From positions 58,947,519 to 59,011,518 of the forward strand of contig CM070594.1 of assembly GCA_036346395.1 (NCBI GenBank): a stretch of 64,000 nucleotides of DNA. Reading direction: 5' to 3'. The position numbers were made by a program, and so were the translations under genes. Positions 23,961 to 36,326 of the stretch are shown in pieces; position 1 is the stretch's first letter, and the number at the start of each line of letters is the position of its first letter. The notes under the pieces are model-generated. The model ran no database searches and was not told where the DNA came from. It saw only the letters and a program-made list of their open reading frames with translations. The stretch is from Hsuehochloa calcarea. Taxonomy: Eukaryota > Streptophyta > Magnoliopsida > Poales > Poaceae.

Positions 23961-24249
23961 CCTGTCCAGAAAGCCTGAACTTTGTCGAAAACCCTGTGAA
24001 ACGACAAACCATAAATGTCATTGCCAATTGTCACATCATCCTAAGATCTGGAGCATATCCCCATGATATCCACGGTTTGAAAATGGTGTAAGTCTATGTA
24101 CCTTATTCCTTGTGATGGGTATTCTAAAGGTTGTCAAATGTATTTTGCAACTTGCTGAGAATATCATCTTTAAACCTTGTTGAACTTGCACTCAAATGGG
24201 CGAATGTGTTTTGCCATCTAAGCGAAGTGAAAGTGCAAGGTCTATCTGG

Positions 24250-24630
24250 AGCCTGGCGGTCTGACCGCTAGGGGTCACCGGTCTGACCGGTGGCAAATCG
24301 GTCAGACTACCATGTGTTGGGCGGTCCGACCGATTTCCCCTTGAATTGTTTTTGTGTGCGGAAGTACCGCTATTGATATACGGTACTACTGTGGTGCGGA
24401 AGTACCATAATTGTAGAGGTACTTTTATTCCCGAGAAGTACCATTTTTGGAGTGCGCCGATTTTCCTCAAGCAATCGGACCGGCCAGCCATGGCGGTCTG
24501 CCCGATTTGGCGGCGGTCAGACCGCCATTAGTTGGCGGTCCGACCAATCGTAGGTCCAACGGCTAGTTTTATAGCCGTTGGTGCATGGGCGGTCCGACCG
24601 ACCATTAGTTGGCGGTCAGACCGGCCCTGC
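24250..24630 (+). repeat. CGG-N5-CCG palindrome array upstream of the LTR TATA region
   Basis: Exact copies are at 24257-24267 and 24279-24289 (N5 = TCTGA) and 24359-24369 (N5 = AAGTA). Further TCCGA and TCAGA versions run to about 24630. A TATA-like TATTAATA follows at about 24677-24690. The order palindrome array then TATA is the same as in the 44-55 kb LTRs. Confidence 0.85.
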
Positions 24631-26546
24631 ACAGATTCGATGGAATATTTCCCCCAACAGCTAGTTTTTGGATGTGGGCTATTAATACTCACCTTGGTCG
24701 GTTGGGGATGGTTGCTGGTATTATTGTGAGTGCTATACTCAGTCCTTTGAGCTAAGAGTAAGACTTTCTTCTCTTTTGTGCATGTGTTGCACTTAGTGAG
24801 ATTTGAGAGCAAACCCTAAGTACATGTGTTGCCTTAGGTAGTGGATTGTGTATCCACTTGAGCTTTGACACTTGATAAGTTCAAGTGAGAGTTGAGATTT
24901 GTTTCTCTTGGTGTTTGCCGATACCTAGACGACATGGAGGCGTCGTGCCCGGTGATATTCTCAAGAAGATTGTGAGAAGGCCCGGCGTGTTGTGAGTGGT
25001 TTGGTGCTCGCCATCTCGGAGTGGAGGAAGAGCAACCCTAGTGGAGCGAGGTGTTAGTTTGTGTTGGAACCGGTCCAAGTGGTTAGACTTACCTCGGAGG
25101 TGTTGGCTTAATTAGTGGAGTCGGTCCAACGTAGTTGGGCTTACCTCAACGTAGATTAGGGGAGACCGGCAAGTCTCCGAACACCACGGTAGAACATAAT
25201 TGTGTCATCTTGGTTTGTCTTGTGTTTTACTTTGAGCAATTTACATTACTTGCTTTAATTGCTTATATATCTTTGTATAATTGCTCTCATTCAATTGTAT
25301 TCATATTTTTTGTGTACTTAGTGGAGCCTAGTTGATTTAGGTTTTAATTATGCAAAACTAATTTGTTATTAGCTTCGCATTATTAATTGGTTTTAACTGA
25401 AAGAATTTTTAAAATCGCCTATTCACCCCCCTCTAGTCGGCCACCTCGATCTTACAACAACAGAATGAGGAGAAGGGAGAAGAGCACAAGCGGCAGAGAG
25501 GCAGAGAGGGGAGGAGAGGAGAAGAGAAGAAGGGAGAGGAGAGAAGAGGGGAGGAGGAGGCTCTACCCTCGGCTCGACATGCCTCCGTGTACTCGTCCTT
25601 TTACGGCGAGGCCATCCTGCTCATGTAATTTGTTGGTCACTTCGATAAAACATGTTAAGTTAGCAATAATAAATATAGCTTAGTGGTAGATTTAGTTCCA
25701 TTAGATTCTATGTAGCATGCTTAATTAGCATCCGTTCTAAATATCATGAGTCGCGTGGAATGCATGTCATATCAACGGTTTTGCAGAGTATTTTACGGGA
25801 AGGGAGAAATTCGTGAGGGGTCATGTGGAGTTGATTTGAGCAGTCTTTCATAGACCGCAATGTATCACCCGAACTTGGACAATCTTAAAATCTGAGAGGT
25901 GTTGCATTCGCTAACATGCAGCTTCTCGTTGGACCCAACACTGTATGGTGTTACTGTGAGATGCTCGTGGAGCCATTCGTCAGAAGTGGCCCATTGGGAG
26001 TTGAGGCCGATGGAGCGAACATGGTCATGGAAGACCTGGTTGGAAGCGTACATGCATCATAGCTATCAATGGGTGTTATTGGTGCAGGTGTGTCCGAGTA
26101 CACTCGGCAATGCTCGTGAAGTGGGGGAGAGTAGTGCGGGTGTGGAGGTGGAAGTTGATGATGGTGGGATAGAAGATGGTGGTGTAGTTGCAGTTGTGGC
26201 GGCAGACATACGGCAATCCCACGAAGGGGGCATTGAATTCATAGTGGATAACTTCGAGCGGAAAGACCAGAGGACCAGGGCTGAAGAGCAAGCATTGGAA
26301 GAGGGCGAGGAGGTGACTAATGTTCAAATGATGATGATGTCCCCGATGCGCCGGTACTTGATGCTTGGAATAGACATAATCCAGGGGCCATGGTTGTGAG
26401 TGATGGCCACGATTCCCGGTGGAGTATGGGCAGAATGTGGTGTGTGTTAATACCATGTTTGGAGATAAGTCAGCTCTTCATGATGCTGTCAATGCAGAGG
26501 CAGTTTAATGTTATCAAATCAAACAAAGAGAAGTACACTGTGAAGT

Positions 26547-28268
26547 ATGAGAAAGATGGGTGCCATTGAAGTGTTCACACCTACAAGCCGAAGTATGAAA
26601 TACACTGAATCGTATCGAAGGTGTTATGAGCTATGTACTGCTAAAGCACTGCAACCACACTTCTTATTTCATTGCAAATGTCATGTACGTGGAGATTGTG
26701 GAGAAGAAGGACATGTAAGTGAAACACGCCATATTGGTCATTGAGCAGAGTTACAAGTACAAGATCAGCTATGCAAATGTGTGGAGGGTGGAGCATAAGA
26801 CAATGGAGAGAAGGTTCGACACGTTTGAGTCGGCCTACGATAATCTCCCTCGATTACTTGAGGTGCTAAGGGACATAAACCCTGGAGCATACATCACTGT
26901 GAAGGATAAGGTTTTGGAAAAATCAGAGGGGTATATGGTAATGCAACAGACTTTCCTTACAATTGGTGCTTGCATTGATGCCTTTCGTTACTGCCGCTGG
27001 TTGATGTGCGTGGATGGAACATTCTTGACAAGGAAGTACAAGGGGGTAGATCGTGATGACAATCGGCGTGGATGCCAACAATCAGATCCTTTCCGTGGTT
27101 GCTGCATTTGTGGAGAGTGAGAACTTAAATAGTTGGTTATGGTTCTTCAGGCACCTCAAGGTTGGAGTCGTTGGTGAACGCCCAAGCGTTTGCATAATAC
27201 ATGACTGACATGCTGAGATGATTAAGGCCATTAAAAAAATGCAAGAAGATCCAGATGAGTCTTTTTCATGGCGTGACCTGCAAAACCGTTGGTGCATGAG
27301 GCACCTGGGGTCAATTTTTTCAAGAAGTTCAAGAGCAAGAGGATGATGAACATATTCAAGAGGTTTTACAAGCAGAGCCAACAAAGAAGTTCGATGCACT
27401 CTAGGAGAAGCTTGATGAGTTCACTACCAAGCACACCGAGGAGAGGAATAAGCAACCTGCTGGAAACATAGCTGATGTACCGAAACAATTGGCGTTGTTG
27501 CCCGAGATTGACCTACCCAACTTGAGCAGGAGGATAGTGAGAAACATCACGTTGGATCGAGGTTGCGCCAGTGGAAAAGTGGGCATTGCTTTACAATACC
27601 GACGGCGTAAACTACGATATAATGATGACCAATCCGACTGAAGTGTACAATTGGGTTATCATGGGCCTGCGCAGCATGCCCCTTGTTGCAATTGTCGAGG
27701 GTATGTTGCATCGTATAATCAAGTACTCCAGGAAAAAAAAATAGTGATGTTGCATTGCATATGCTAAATGCAAAGACACCATATTATACTAAGATGATGG
27801 AGTACATGTCTGAGAAGAGTGAGAAGGCTTGAATGCACCCAATCTTAATTATGAGCACCACAGAGCTTCTATTTGAGGTATTGCTAATGAACCAATGTGG
27901 GCTTGTAACGGCGAGTGGCATCGTCACGCACGAGGTGAGCCTTGGACAAGAGGGCAACAACACCTGTCAGTGCACGTGTAACAAGTCAATGCTACTCCAT
28001 AAGCCATGCTTTGAACTTGCTGAAGGGTGGCAAGGGTCGTAGGTAGATTCATCGTATCCAAAATGACATGGATGAATCTGAAACCGAAGGCCCTATGAAG
28101 AGGTATATTGTTTGTGAAGATTACGGTCATAGGAAGAACAAATGCACAAAGTATAATGGGTCGGGAGAAGGTCACAACAACACGACTAGTTGCGATCATC
28201 GGAGAGGTAGTCAAGGAGGTCATGAGGAGCGACATGTTGCAGATCACGAAGCTGGAGTTGCTACTTGA
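26547..28268 (+). pseudogene. MULE transposase (mudrA-like) pseudogene
   Basis: The frame to about 27055 shows the MULE DDE core (RWLMCVDGTFLTRKYKG, with the first catalytic Asp in VDGTFL). A frameshift near 27055 moves the match to another frame: IGVDANNQIL, FVESEN, then KVGVVGERPSVCIIHD. That frame is cut by an in-frame TGA at 27206-27208, where the family has Arg. It continues with RWCMRHLG before another frameshift near 27310. Downstream remnants include a SWIM zinc-binding motif (C-x-C-x9-C form, CQCTCNKSMLLHKPC, about 27975-28010) and a zinc knuckle (VCEDYGHRKNKC, about 28110-28150) lacking its first Cys. The N-terminal region may begin as early as 25899. The protein cannot be made intact. 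Confidence 0.85.
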
Positions 28269-30243
28269 TATAGTTGCACTCATGTTAGGAGTGTTTTGTT
28301 CCTATCGCTGTGGTCAATTTGTGTAAAATCATTTCATGGTTGTATCACATTTGTTGCAAACTACCTTTACTTTAAACATGTTGTTACTTGATTCGATATG
28401 TTACAAACCCAACTATTTAATTTCATAAAATTTAAATAAAATTTATTTAAATTATTTCTTAAAACTATGCTCAGTGGCATTCTAGCCCAACGATTATGCT
28501 TGGCATGGGTCTCAGTCGTGCCACCGGCTCGCCGCGCGACTGAGACACGTGGCAGACCAATGCATCAGTCGCGCGGATGGGCCTCTCCGTCACCTAATTG
28601 CTGGCCCACTACGCGATTGGGTCTACTCATTCGGTGGACCAGCGATTAATAGTAATTTTTGTAAAAAAAAATATGGATTATTTTTATAAAACAGTTAAAA
28701 ATAGTTTATTTAGGGGAAAAAAAATTACGCAGAGCGAGAAGGAACCAAAGAAGCGTACTGCGTACTGTTCAACCGTGGAACATGAATTGAGTTGAACTTC
28801 GCCGTCGTTGTCCACCGGCAGTCGCCGTCAGCCAAGATCAACGTGTTAACGCCACAAGTGTACCCGACGAGGTGGAAGTCCGTGGATAGAGGAGACGGTA
28901 GGAGAGAGCATATCCCTGGAATATGTGCCTAAAATTTAGTGAAACAGAGATCTGCGACGAACCTGCCAGAGAACAGCCGAACATCTCTTTCAGTTCGCGG
29001 GCATAGGGATACGCTAAGATATAATCTGCGGTGTGCGTGCGATGCTTCACTTGGATAGAGACGTCTCGCACCACATACAACCAGGAATAATTTAGCAAAG
29101 GATTGCTGCTAGCTGTGTCTGTCTGCTCTCTGCAAAACCTAGTAGTGCTTTTGATTTGGCTTTGCCTCTATTTAACAAATCAAATAGGATAGCTCTTTTT
29201 CAATCTATACTTTTATTTTACTATTTTACAATCTATACTTTTATTTTACTATTTTAGGAAGCAGCTTTTTAAATAAGGATATATTAAGATTCCACAGCAC
29301 ATCAATGGCAAATTGGCCCCTTATTATGAATTGTAAAGTAGTACGACTGCAGTGTATTGTTGGTACTGTTCTTTGGATATGAAATGTCCGAAATTTTGGG
29401 TTAGATTTGGGTTTTTTAACAACAGTGCGGGTCCGAGAGACAAGGGGGAAATAGAGAGTCGTAAAACCGTCATGTGAAAATAAGGAGGAGAAGGTGGCCA
29501 TGGAGTTTTGTCGGTGAGAGAGTCTATCATATCGTCATGCTACCAAAGGCAATAGCGTCACGAGGCGCTCATACCAAAGCTGGCAAAATCATTATCAATC
29601 AAAGTGAATAAAATTATGCAAAGTCGGCGATGATAAGCTTCTTTCGCTTGTGCTCATTGTAACTTAGAATTTTAAGTAGACTCAATCGAATATATGTAGG
29701 TTAGATTGCTTTTTGTGAGGTGGGGCGCAACACGGTGAACCTGGAACACTGGAGGTGGGAAGCGTGGGAAGCCCAACACCGGCTTTTTTTGGCCTCTATA
29801 TGTGTGGCACTTTGAGCGGCGTGAGGGCCCAAAAACCTAACCGTTGGCGCCCCGATCGCTTTCCTGCCGAACAAGGGAATAAGGTATTTGGCCGTTGGGC
29901 CAAATGCAACGGTCAAATGCCTGAGGAGATCATTCTAACATGTATATATTTATAGTCTTCGAGACATAAAGTGTAGTATGTGCCAGGGACGCACAATTTT
30001 CACTTGAATTTTGATTATCGTCATGCATTCTTTTCTTCAATAGATAAGATACAGCGAGCCTTTACCAATGCAAGGCTCAATAACACAGAACAGAGCATAC
30101 AGTGATTAGTCAATAGTTAATACTACTCTACGAGCCTCACACATTATTTGATCTCGCCATTGGCGCTCGAATTATGCTTTACCAGCTCACCCTTAATTTC
30201 CTGCCAAACTTGTACGCATAGAGGCAATCACAAGACAACGAAT

Positions 30244-30727
30244 TCAAATCTTTATTAATATTGATGCAGCACTATTCTTGTCGGATAGGGGTTGGCGTGG
30301 TAGTCCGAAACCACATTGGTGAATGCTTGGTTGCTTGCAGTGAGCGTTTTGATGGAATCACTACACCAGAGTTAGAAGAAGATTTGACGTTTCATCACGC
30401 AACAGCCATTGCCCGTGATGAAGGATATCAAAATATCATCCTTACTTCTGACTGCTTGTCCATTGTGCAACGGTTGGATTTGTCGATGCGGGATCGGCTC
30501 TCTGTTGGTGCGGTTTTCTCTGATATCAAGTCTACGGCTGAGGGCTTTTCCTCGGTTGTTTTTCGTCATGTTAGTCGTGTGGTAAATGTGGCGGCACATA
30601 CTCTAGCTAGATCTTGTAGCACTCTGTTAGCTATTTTATTCGTAATGGTATACCAGAGTGTATCTAGGAGACTCTTTATAACGATATTTTGTGATTAATA
30701 AATTGCCGGCATTCTCTCTCTCAAAAA
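30244..30727 (+). mobile_element. 5'-truncated LINE (L1-type) with RNase H remnant
   Basis: A short insertion sits between 12-bp direct repeats AAGACAACGAAT (30232-30243 and 30728-30739) and ends in an A-run after CTCTCTCTC. These are hallmarks of target-primed reverse transcription. Its sequence encodes part of the C-terminal RNase H domain typical of plant L1 elements (landmarks ILTSDCLSIVQRL, SVVFRHVSRVVNVAAHTLAR), with a frameshift in the N-terminal part. It interrupts the copy A duplicate precisely. Confidence 0.85.
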
Positions 30728-30752
30728 AAGACAACGAATCCGAATCGAACCA

Positions 30753-30875
30753 TCAGGTCTTGACACTGAGTGGCATGGGCATATCGTCCTGCACGGCGAT
30801 CGGCAGCGACTCGAGCGTCGGCAGCGTGGCCTCCTCGCCGAGCACTCTCCCGACAAGCAGCATCAACATCTCCTT
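30753..30875 (-). pseudogene. 3' fragment of a HAD phosphatase gene
   Basis: The last about 40 codons align with the intact phosphatase at 39039-39863 (shared VLxEEATLPT and AVQDxMPMPL, then stop at 30753-30755). The rest of the gene is absent; the CACTA-like sequence begins at about 30876. Confidence 0.85.
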
Positions 30876-33800
30876 ATTCTATTGTAATTAAGAAACTCGG
30901 CATGTAATTAAGAAATTATTCTATTGTAATTGATTGAGTAATTAAGAAATTATTCTATATGTGATTGTATCTGCTTTCTTATTGTTTTTAGAGGGTATGG
31001 CTAGCATTTTCAGAGGCTAGCCGAAAAACAGAATAGAAAACTATCACAGGCAGTTTAGTGGAACAACCGTATGTGACATATGTAGCACATACGATTCCTA
31101 AGGCGTCAAAATATTTCACCTTCCGCACACATGTCCAAAAATTCCTGCACTGAGCATCACAGACGGTTCTTAAATATAACCGTCTGTGATATGCTTACGA
31201 CTTGGTGGTGGTCATAACTTTCTTATCACAAACGGTTCTTAAATATAACCATCTATGATATGCTTACGACTTGGTGGTGGCTGTAACTTTCTTATCACAG
31301 ACGGTTCTTAAATATAACTGTCTATGATATGCTATGCTTACGACTAGGTGGTGGTCGTAGCTTTCTTATCGCAAACGGTCCTGGAAAATATCCGTCCGTG
31401 ATATGCTTACGACCAGGTGTGGTCGTTGTACCGTATATCTTATCACGGATAGTTCTTAAATATAACCGTCTGTGGTATATGATATCACAGATGATTATCT
31501 TAGAGATCTGTCTGTGATATGCATTTATAAGTAGGGGGCCCCACTAGGGTTTTTCGACCTTACTCCTCATATCATACTCTCCAGTCCGCCTCCCCAGCAC
31601 CCTTACATCCCGTGTTCCTGCTCTCCACGCCATCGTCCCCGCGTTGTCCTCCTTCCCGCGCCAACGTCCTCCCTCTGCGACCCCCGACCTTCTCCCTATG
31701 CCGGTGTCATTCCTCTACGACCTCGACGACGCCACCCTTGACCTCGACGACGTCTCGCTCCCCCGACCTCGACTCCCTCTTCATCCACGCCTCCTGTCAA
31801 GGTGATCACCGCTTTGGATTGTGCTAGTAGAAGTTTCGGATTGTACTATTTTGATTGACTACAGCTAACACTGTGAGACATTGCTTTGTTAATCTTGCGA
31901 GATAGCAAGTAAGCGAGATGGTGTCCACACCGTCTTCCCCACCATCATCGATGTTGCCGAATGCGTCTGGATCTCTGAGGAAAGTGGTACCTGAGCGACA
32001 TGCCAGAGGAATATCGAAAATGCTTGTAGGCCGAATGACCATCATGACTGTCAATCCCTCTAGGGTCCCTCCGCTTTCCTAGAAAGCAGCGGCAGCATTC
32101 CGGACCACCTGCGGTATACTTGTAAGGGAACGGGTCCCCATCAGCACATAGAAATGGAAGGATGTGACGGACGTAGAGAAAGCGCAGCTGTGGACTGAAA
32201 TTATAGCATCGTTCAAGATCCCACCAGAATCAGCCGAAGTCGTGCGACGAAAGGCATTCCTTGCGATGGCACACGCTTGGAAGACCATCAGGAGCAAATT
32301 TGTCACGGAGTACGTGAAAAAGGACCGGACGCCCTACACCAAGTATAGTTTCGTGTCGTCGAATACATGGGACGCCTTTGTGCAGATGAAGACGACAGAT
32401 GAATTTCAGCAGCAAAGTACAGCGCACAAGGCTATCTAGGCACAGAGCATTCACCCCCACAGACTCAGCACCGCTGGGTACGCGGGTAAAATCCCAGGAT
32501 GGATAAATGAGGACGAGGTGGCATTCCAGTCAGAGGTCTCCCGACCATTTGCCGATATCACAGACGAGCGCGCCCGAAACTGATTAAGAGCGCAGACCTT
32601 AACCATGTTGTCTAGCGCCATCTCTTTTACAAATTCGGCAAACGAGGGAGTGTGCCAACGCATGGTAAGATATGTCGAACTACCTAGTTTTTAATAAGTA
32701 CAAAACTTTGTAGGATCTAAAATAACATGATGGCCTCTTGCAGGAAACATTGAGTACCTAATCTTCCCAATGTTCCTTCGAAACAGTCAGGGAGAAGGAT
32801 ATACTATCCATAACTCTGGAAAACAATAAGCACCCGGCTTGCACTTGGGGCCTTGGGGTTTACGCACCTTAGAATCATAGATTCCTACAAGACTTCGAGA
32901 CGTATAGGAGTCAGAAGAGATCTAAGGCCGAGCACGCGGAACAGTGGAAATCGGAGTTTAAACAACATATTACTGCACAATTTCAAGTATAGATAACAAC
33001 ATTGCAGGAACAAATGAATCAAATCCTCCATCGGTCGCAAGACGCCCCCGTGATTTGGGGAGCCAATACTCCCCCTCAACATCAGAGTAGCATCGCGTCC
33101 ACGCCTGCACTTCCTGAACTTGGTGACGCCCAATTACCTATCGACCTCATACATGTAATGTACATATCTGGGATGCTCCAAAGATAGACCTATAGAACGT
33201 CTTAACTAATATATTGTGTATCATTTTATAGGTGCCCACGCTCTGCACGCTCCAAGTGCGGGTTGTGTCCATTCCTATTAAGCCTGGGTAGGGGTGGTGT
33301 TTTCATGCCAGGAAGGGATACTGGTGCACAGTGTCCAGCTGGTGCAGGGTTACACCAAGATCTAAGTGGATATGGAACATGAAAATTTGATGTCCATCCT
33401 GCTGGAAAAGCACCCGAACGAAGACACCATAACACTAGAGGATGTCTTGCACACTTTTATCTAGTGGCCTAAGAGGGACATCGCCTTGGACCCTGTAGTG
33501 ACGCGATCTCTACACGGCCATGCCTCGAGGACTCCACCTCAACCATCGCTTCATAAGGCATCTGTATCCCGTATTGTGGAGATGGCTCATGTGGAGACGG
33601 CGCTGAAGAAACAAGAAAAGGTTGTCGAGTCGTCTTCCAAGAAGACAACTAGCATGCAAGGCACTAAAGCCAAATCGAAGAAGATTAAGGCGTCTCACAA
33701 GCTCGGGATGTTCTCCCTCGGAATGTTGTTGGTATCTATCACATCATTACACAATATTGGTTTGGGTTGCCAGACTTTGCATCACTGGTATATGCGGCAG

Positions 33801-35458
33801 ACCAGCGAGGTGAGGGAAGACCGGCCTACTGGATTCACTGTCAGCTACAATGAGAACCATTTCCACCACAAGCTGGGCTACTTCGTCGTGTGCTTCGAAG
33901 ACTTATTTGATCTATTCAACCTCGGCGCCCTCGACGCCTCACTTCTATGATGCTGGACACTATAAGTGTGTGCAATCAAGTTCTACATTCACGCAATACC
34001 GATAAATGTAATAACTCATTGCTTATATATAGATACATAATGCAACAATCACAACGATGCTGGCAACCGGTGGGTTTCCTTGACCCACATTTGATCGCAG
34101 AACAATGCATCCGCGAAGACGCAAACTATGTCGGGAAGTACATAACGAAGGTATTGCATACTCACAATGACAAAGACTACATATTGGTGTCCTACAATCA
34201 GGGGTAAGTGCTTCACTACTTGCTATACAAATTTCATTTGTTCTTTATACGCAACACAAACTGATTAGGTTTAATGACTAAATCGACATACTATAGGTGA
34301 CACTGGATCCTTTTAGTCATTGTACCTTAATCCCGTAGTTAATAACAAGCACGACTTCACTCTTGTGCAAAAAGTACTCGATATGTATGCTCATTTCCTC
34401 TATATGTAACTGCATTGTAGTCTTCATGCGTTTGAAATGTCCGAAGATAACTTTTCGGAACCACGTAGGTCGTTTAGCGCCTATGTTGCCGAGGGAGGGC
34501 ACACAATGAATCAGGCACCAAACTGCGACACAGGACACGATTTCTGGTACCTACACACTTCGTAACCTAGCCTCTCGAACTGACTATACCTATATCCTAT
34601 ATCACACTTCTATTTTTGTAGTGCCACCAGCAACTACGTCAATGCAACATATGTGCATCCTACGTTTGTCGTAATATACTGGAAATCACGAGTGCTAAGC
34701 TCAAGGATTCAGGGGTTTGTTAGTCAATCTCTTAATAATTGTTTCGTAATTATGAATTTAAATATATATGCTTATTACTGTACTCTTGCTAGCAACAGTG
34801 CATAAAAATATCAGAAAGTAGTTTCGATCTGGACTTACTCGTGGAAATTTGAGGACGGCTCGCCACCTTCATCACTTTGAGTTGTACTCAAATCACTTTG
34901 TAATTAGATCATTAAAGTGACTTTGTAATTGATATTGAGTTTGTAAATCACTTTGAATTGTTCTATATCAAATCAATTGTGATATATCTGTTTTCTGCTT
35001 ACTTGTTTTCAGAGGGCATGGCTAACATTACATGAGGTTAGCCCAAAAATCAAAATATATTTAGGTATAGAACGAACTATCACAAACGGTTTTGTGGAAT
35101 AAACTATATGTGAATGATACTCTCAGACGACTACTACTAACACCCGTCAGTGATATATATCAATAACAGACGGCTACCACAAACAACCGTCTGTTATATG
35201 TCGCATATCACAGACGGTTACTATAAAAAATCGTCTGTGATATAAAGAATATCACAGACGGTTTGTATAGGAAACATATCACAGACAGACGGATTTTTGT
35301 TGAAACCGTCTGTGAAGTCATACTATTACATACGGATTTCTACAAAAACCGTTTATGTTGTGATTTTTTACAGATGACTCATAAATTGTTTGTGATACAA
35401 ATATATAGATTCAGACGATTCATAAATCGTCTGTGGTGATGGTTTAAAGTAGCTAGTG
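30876..35458 (+). mobile_element. Decayed CACTA (En/Spm)-like element with CACAGACGG subterminal repeats
   Basis: Many copies of ATCACAGACGGTT and its complement cluster at 31050-31530 and 35080-35440, typical subterminal arrays. The right end reads GCTAGTG at 35458, which could be a CACTA-type terminus (CACTAGC inverted). The interior has transposase and Ulp1-like remnants (32164-34540). A block at about 30900-31100 is repeated directly at about 34900-35100 (GAGGGTATGGCTAGC versus GAGGGCATGGCTAAC), so the left end is rearranged or belongs to a second copy. No left CACTA terminus is found. Confidence 0.65.
32164..34540 (+). pseudogene. Degenerate CACTA transposase ORFs (Ptta/En/Spm-like and Ulp1-like)
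   Basis: 32164-32580 encodes a Ptta/En/Spm-type plant transposase stretch (WTEIIASFKIP, KYSFVSSNTWDAFVQMK, AGYAGKIPGW) with a stop in the middle. 33486-33950 and 33947-34330 resemble the C-terminal Ulp1-protease-like part of CACTA proteins (VGFLDPHLIAEQ, YVGKYITKVL, then a HWILLV core). Stops and frameshifts break every segment. Confidence 0.65.
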
Positions 35459-36326
35459 CATGAATTGGACTCCGAGTCTCCGACGTAGTCCACCGCAAGT
35501 CGGCGTCAGTGAAAATCGAGGTGCAAACACCACATCAGTAGCGTTCGCGTGGTGGATGGAGGAGTCGTAAGAGTATATGCCAGGAATATGTGCCTAAGAT
35601 TCGGTGAAGCAGACATCCGTGGCGAAGCTGCCATGGGATATATCTCTTTAAATTTCACGGGAACATGATACGTAAAGATACATCTTTATGGCGTGCAACA
35701 GTACAAGCGTCTGAAAAGATTTTAGTACAATTTAAAAAGAAACGAATTTAACCGGTCTAGAATCAGTCAGCCTTTCAAATCGTAGGATAACAATGTGCAC
35801 ATTTTGTGGCTGCAAGCCGAGCATAGATTCTGTTTTGTTTTCGCTTCTTTGTAATGTCGGTATACTTGTATCCTACTTAAAAGAAAAGATATGCGTTCAT
35901 GGTTATTTTAAAAGGATTGGATTAGGCCAAATCCCTCGGCCGGCACACTGCCTTTCCCGTCTCCGGTGCTGCGTCCCTTGTTGGCTGCACGGCGTCCTCG
36001 TTGGGACCCTCATCCGCCTCCCAGTCACCCGCGCTGCCCATGTCGGCCTGCGACCCGTTATGTTCAGCGGCGACCAGCGGAGCTATGGGAGGTATGCGGC
36101 AGAAGTGAAGTTCAGAAGCGACGAGCAGAGCTACCCAATTAATTTTGATTCGTTCCAAGGTTCTTCATCTTTTCAACTAAATAGGAGATGTAGCGTCAAG
36201 TGTATAAGCCAAGTGATCCTTTTTGCAGGTCACCCATGCTCTGATGAAATTGTTGACATCTGAAGATATTGTGAAGCGAAGGGTGCAAAAGAAGGCCGTG
36301 GTGTTCGGCCAAAATGTAGGATGGAT
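35459..36326. other. Upstream part of duplicate copy B; no gene recognised
   Basis: 35459-35700 is the counterpart of 28781-29060. The GC-rich block at about 35930-36180 has an open plus-strand frame but no family resemblance I can defend. Confidence 0.5.

Larger units (their letters stand above)
22299..24074 (-). mobile_element. Solo-LTR-like insertion nested in the 3' LTR
   Basis: The host LTR is interrupted at TTAAGTTTG and resumes after GTTTG at 24075-24079, giving a 5-bp duplication GTTTG (22294-22298 and 24075-24079). The insert begins TGTTGGACCGAAAAGGCGAC and then AGAGGGGGTGAATAGG. That is the inverted form of the end of the related LTRs, so it is most simply a solo LTR of a sister family in minus orientation. 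Its other end reads ATATCCACG rather than a clean CA, so that terminus is less certain. Two blocks of GGTCGGACC-type palindromes lie at 22505-22635 and 23650-23960. Confidence 0.7.
19054..25456 (+). mobile_element. SIRE/Maximus-like LTR retrotransposon, internally deleted, plus orientation
   Basis: A perfect 5-bp target-site duplication, ACAAC, flanks it at 19049-19053 and 25457-25461. The left LTR (19054 to about 19409) and right LTR (20749-25456) both begin TGAA-GATCTA. The right one ends GATCTTACA. The left LTR is cut after about 356 bp at GAAGCATATCC, so the remainder of the 5' LTR, primer-binding site, gag and pol are gone. The residual internal part (19410-20748) is non-coding and ends in a polypurine tract, AAAAGGGAGAT, next to the 3' LTR. 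The right LTR carries a nested insertion at 22299-24074. Confidence 0.9.
20749..25456 (+). repeat. 3' LTR of the 19-25 kb element (about 2.9 kb plus a nested insertion)
   Basis: It matches, in inverted orientation and over nearly its whole length, the 2.7-kb LTRs of the element at 44-55 kb. Shared landmarks are the AGTATAC-rich block near 21120-21300, the ATCATG(A/T)GTTGATG repeats at 21500-21860, TTTGCGAATGTGTTTTGCAAAT near 22090-22250, a palindrome array at 24250-24630 and a TATA-like TATTAATA near 24677-24690. It ends CGATCTTACA. Confidence 0.88.
18730..28715 (+). mobile_element. Decayed autonomous-type MULE (mudrA-like) split by an LTR retrotransposon
   Basis: The sequence from about 18730 (CTAAATAAACCATTTTTAAT...) reappears inverted up to about 28715, including the blocks AATTGTTTTGTAAAAATAA and CGCTGGCACACC. 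GTCG/CGAC-rich subterminal repeats follow on both sides (18800-19040 and 28480-28640). Between them lies a degraded MULE transposase (26547-28268). The element was split by the retrotransposon at 19054-25456. Exact ends and the TSD are not resolved. Its left end is only about 360 bp upstream of the NDUFS7 start codon and about 50 bp beyond the site II cluster. A related arm occurs at about 62637. Confidence 0.75.
28781..30875. other. Truncated duplicate of the phosphatase locus (copy A)
   Basis: 28781-29060 resembles 35459-35700; shared blocks include CATGAATTG, GTCCACCG, GGAATATGTGCCTAA and GATACG. 30005-30240 closely resembles 38795-39030, the 3' flank of the HAD phosphatase. 30740-30875 matches the last about 40 codons of that gene. 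The order is the same in both copies, so this is a partial direct duplication, ended at 30875 by the CACTA-like element. The unmatched part, 29060-30005, includes a two-copy 28-bp tandem repeat at about 29200-29255 and no recognisable gene. Confidence 0.7.
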
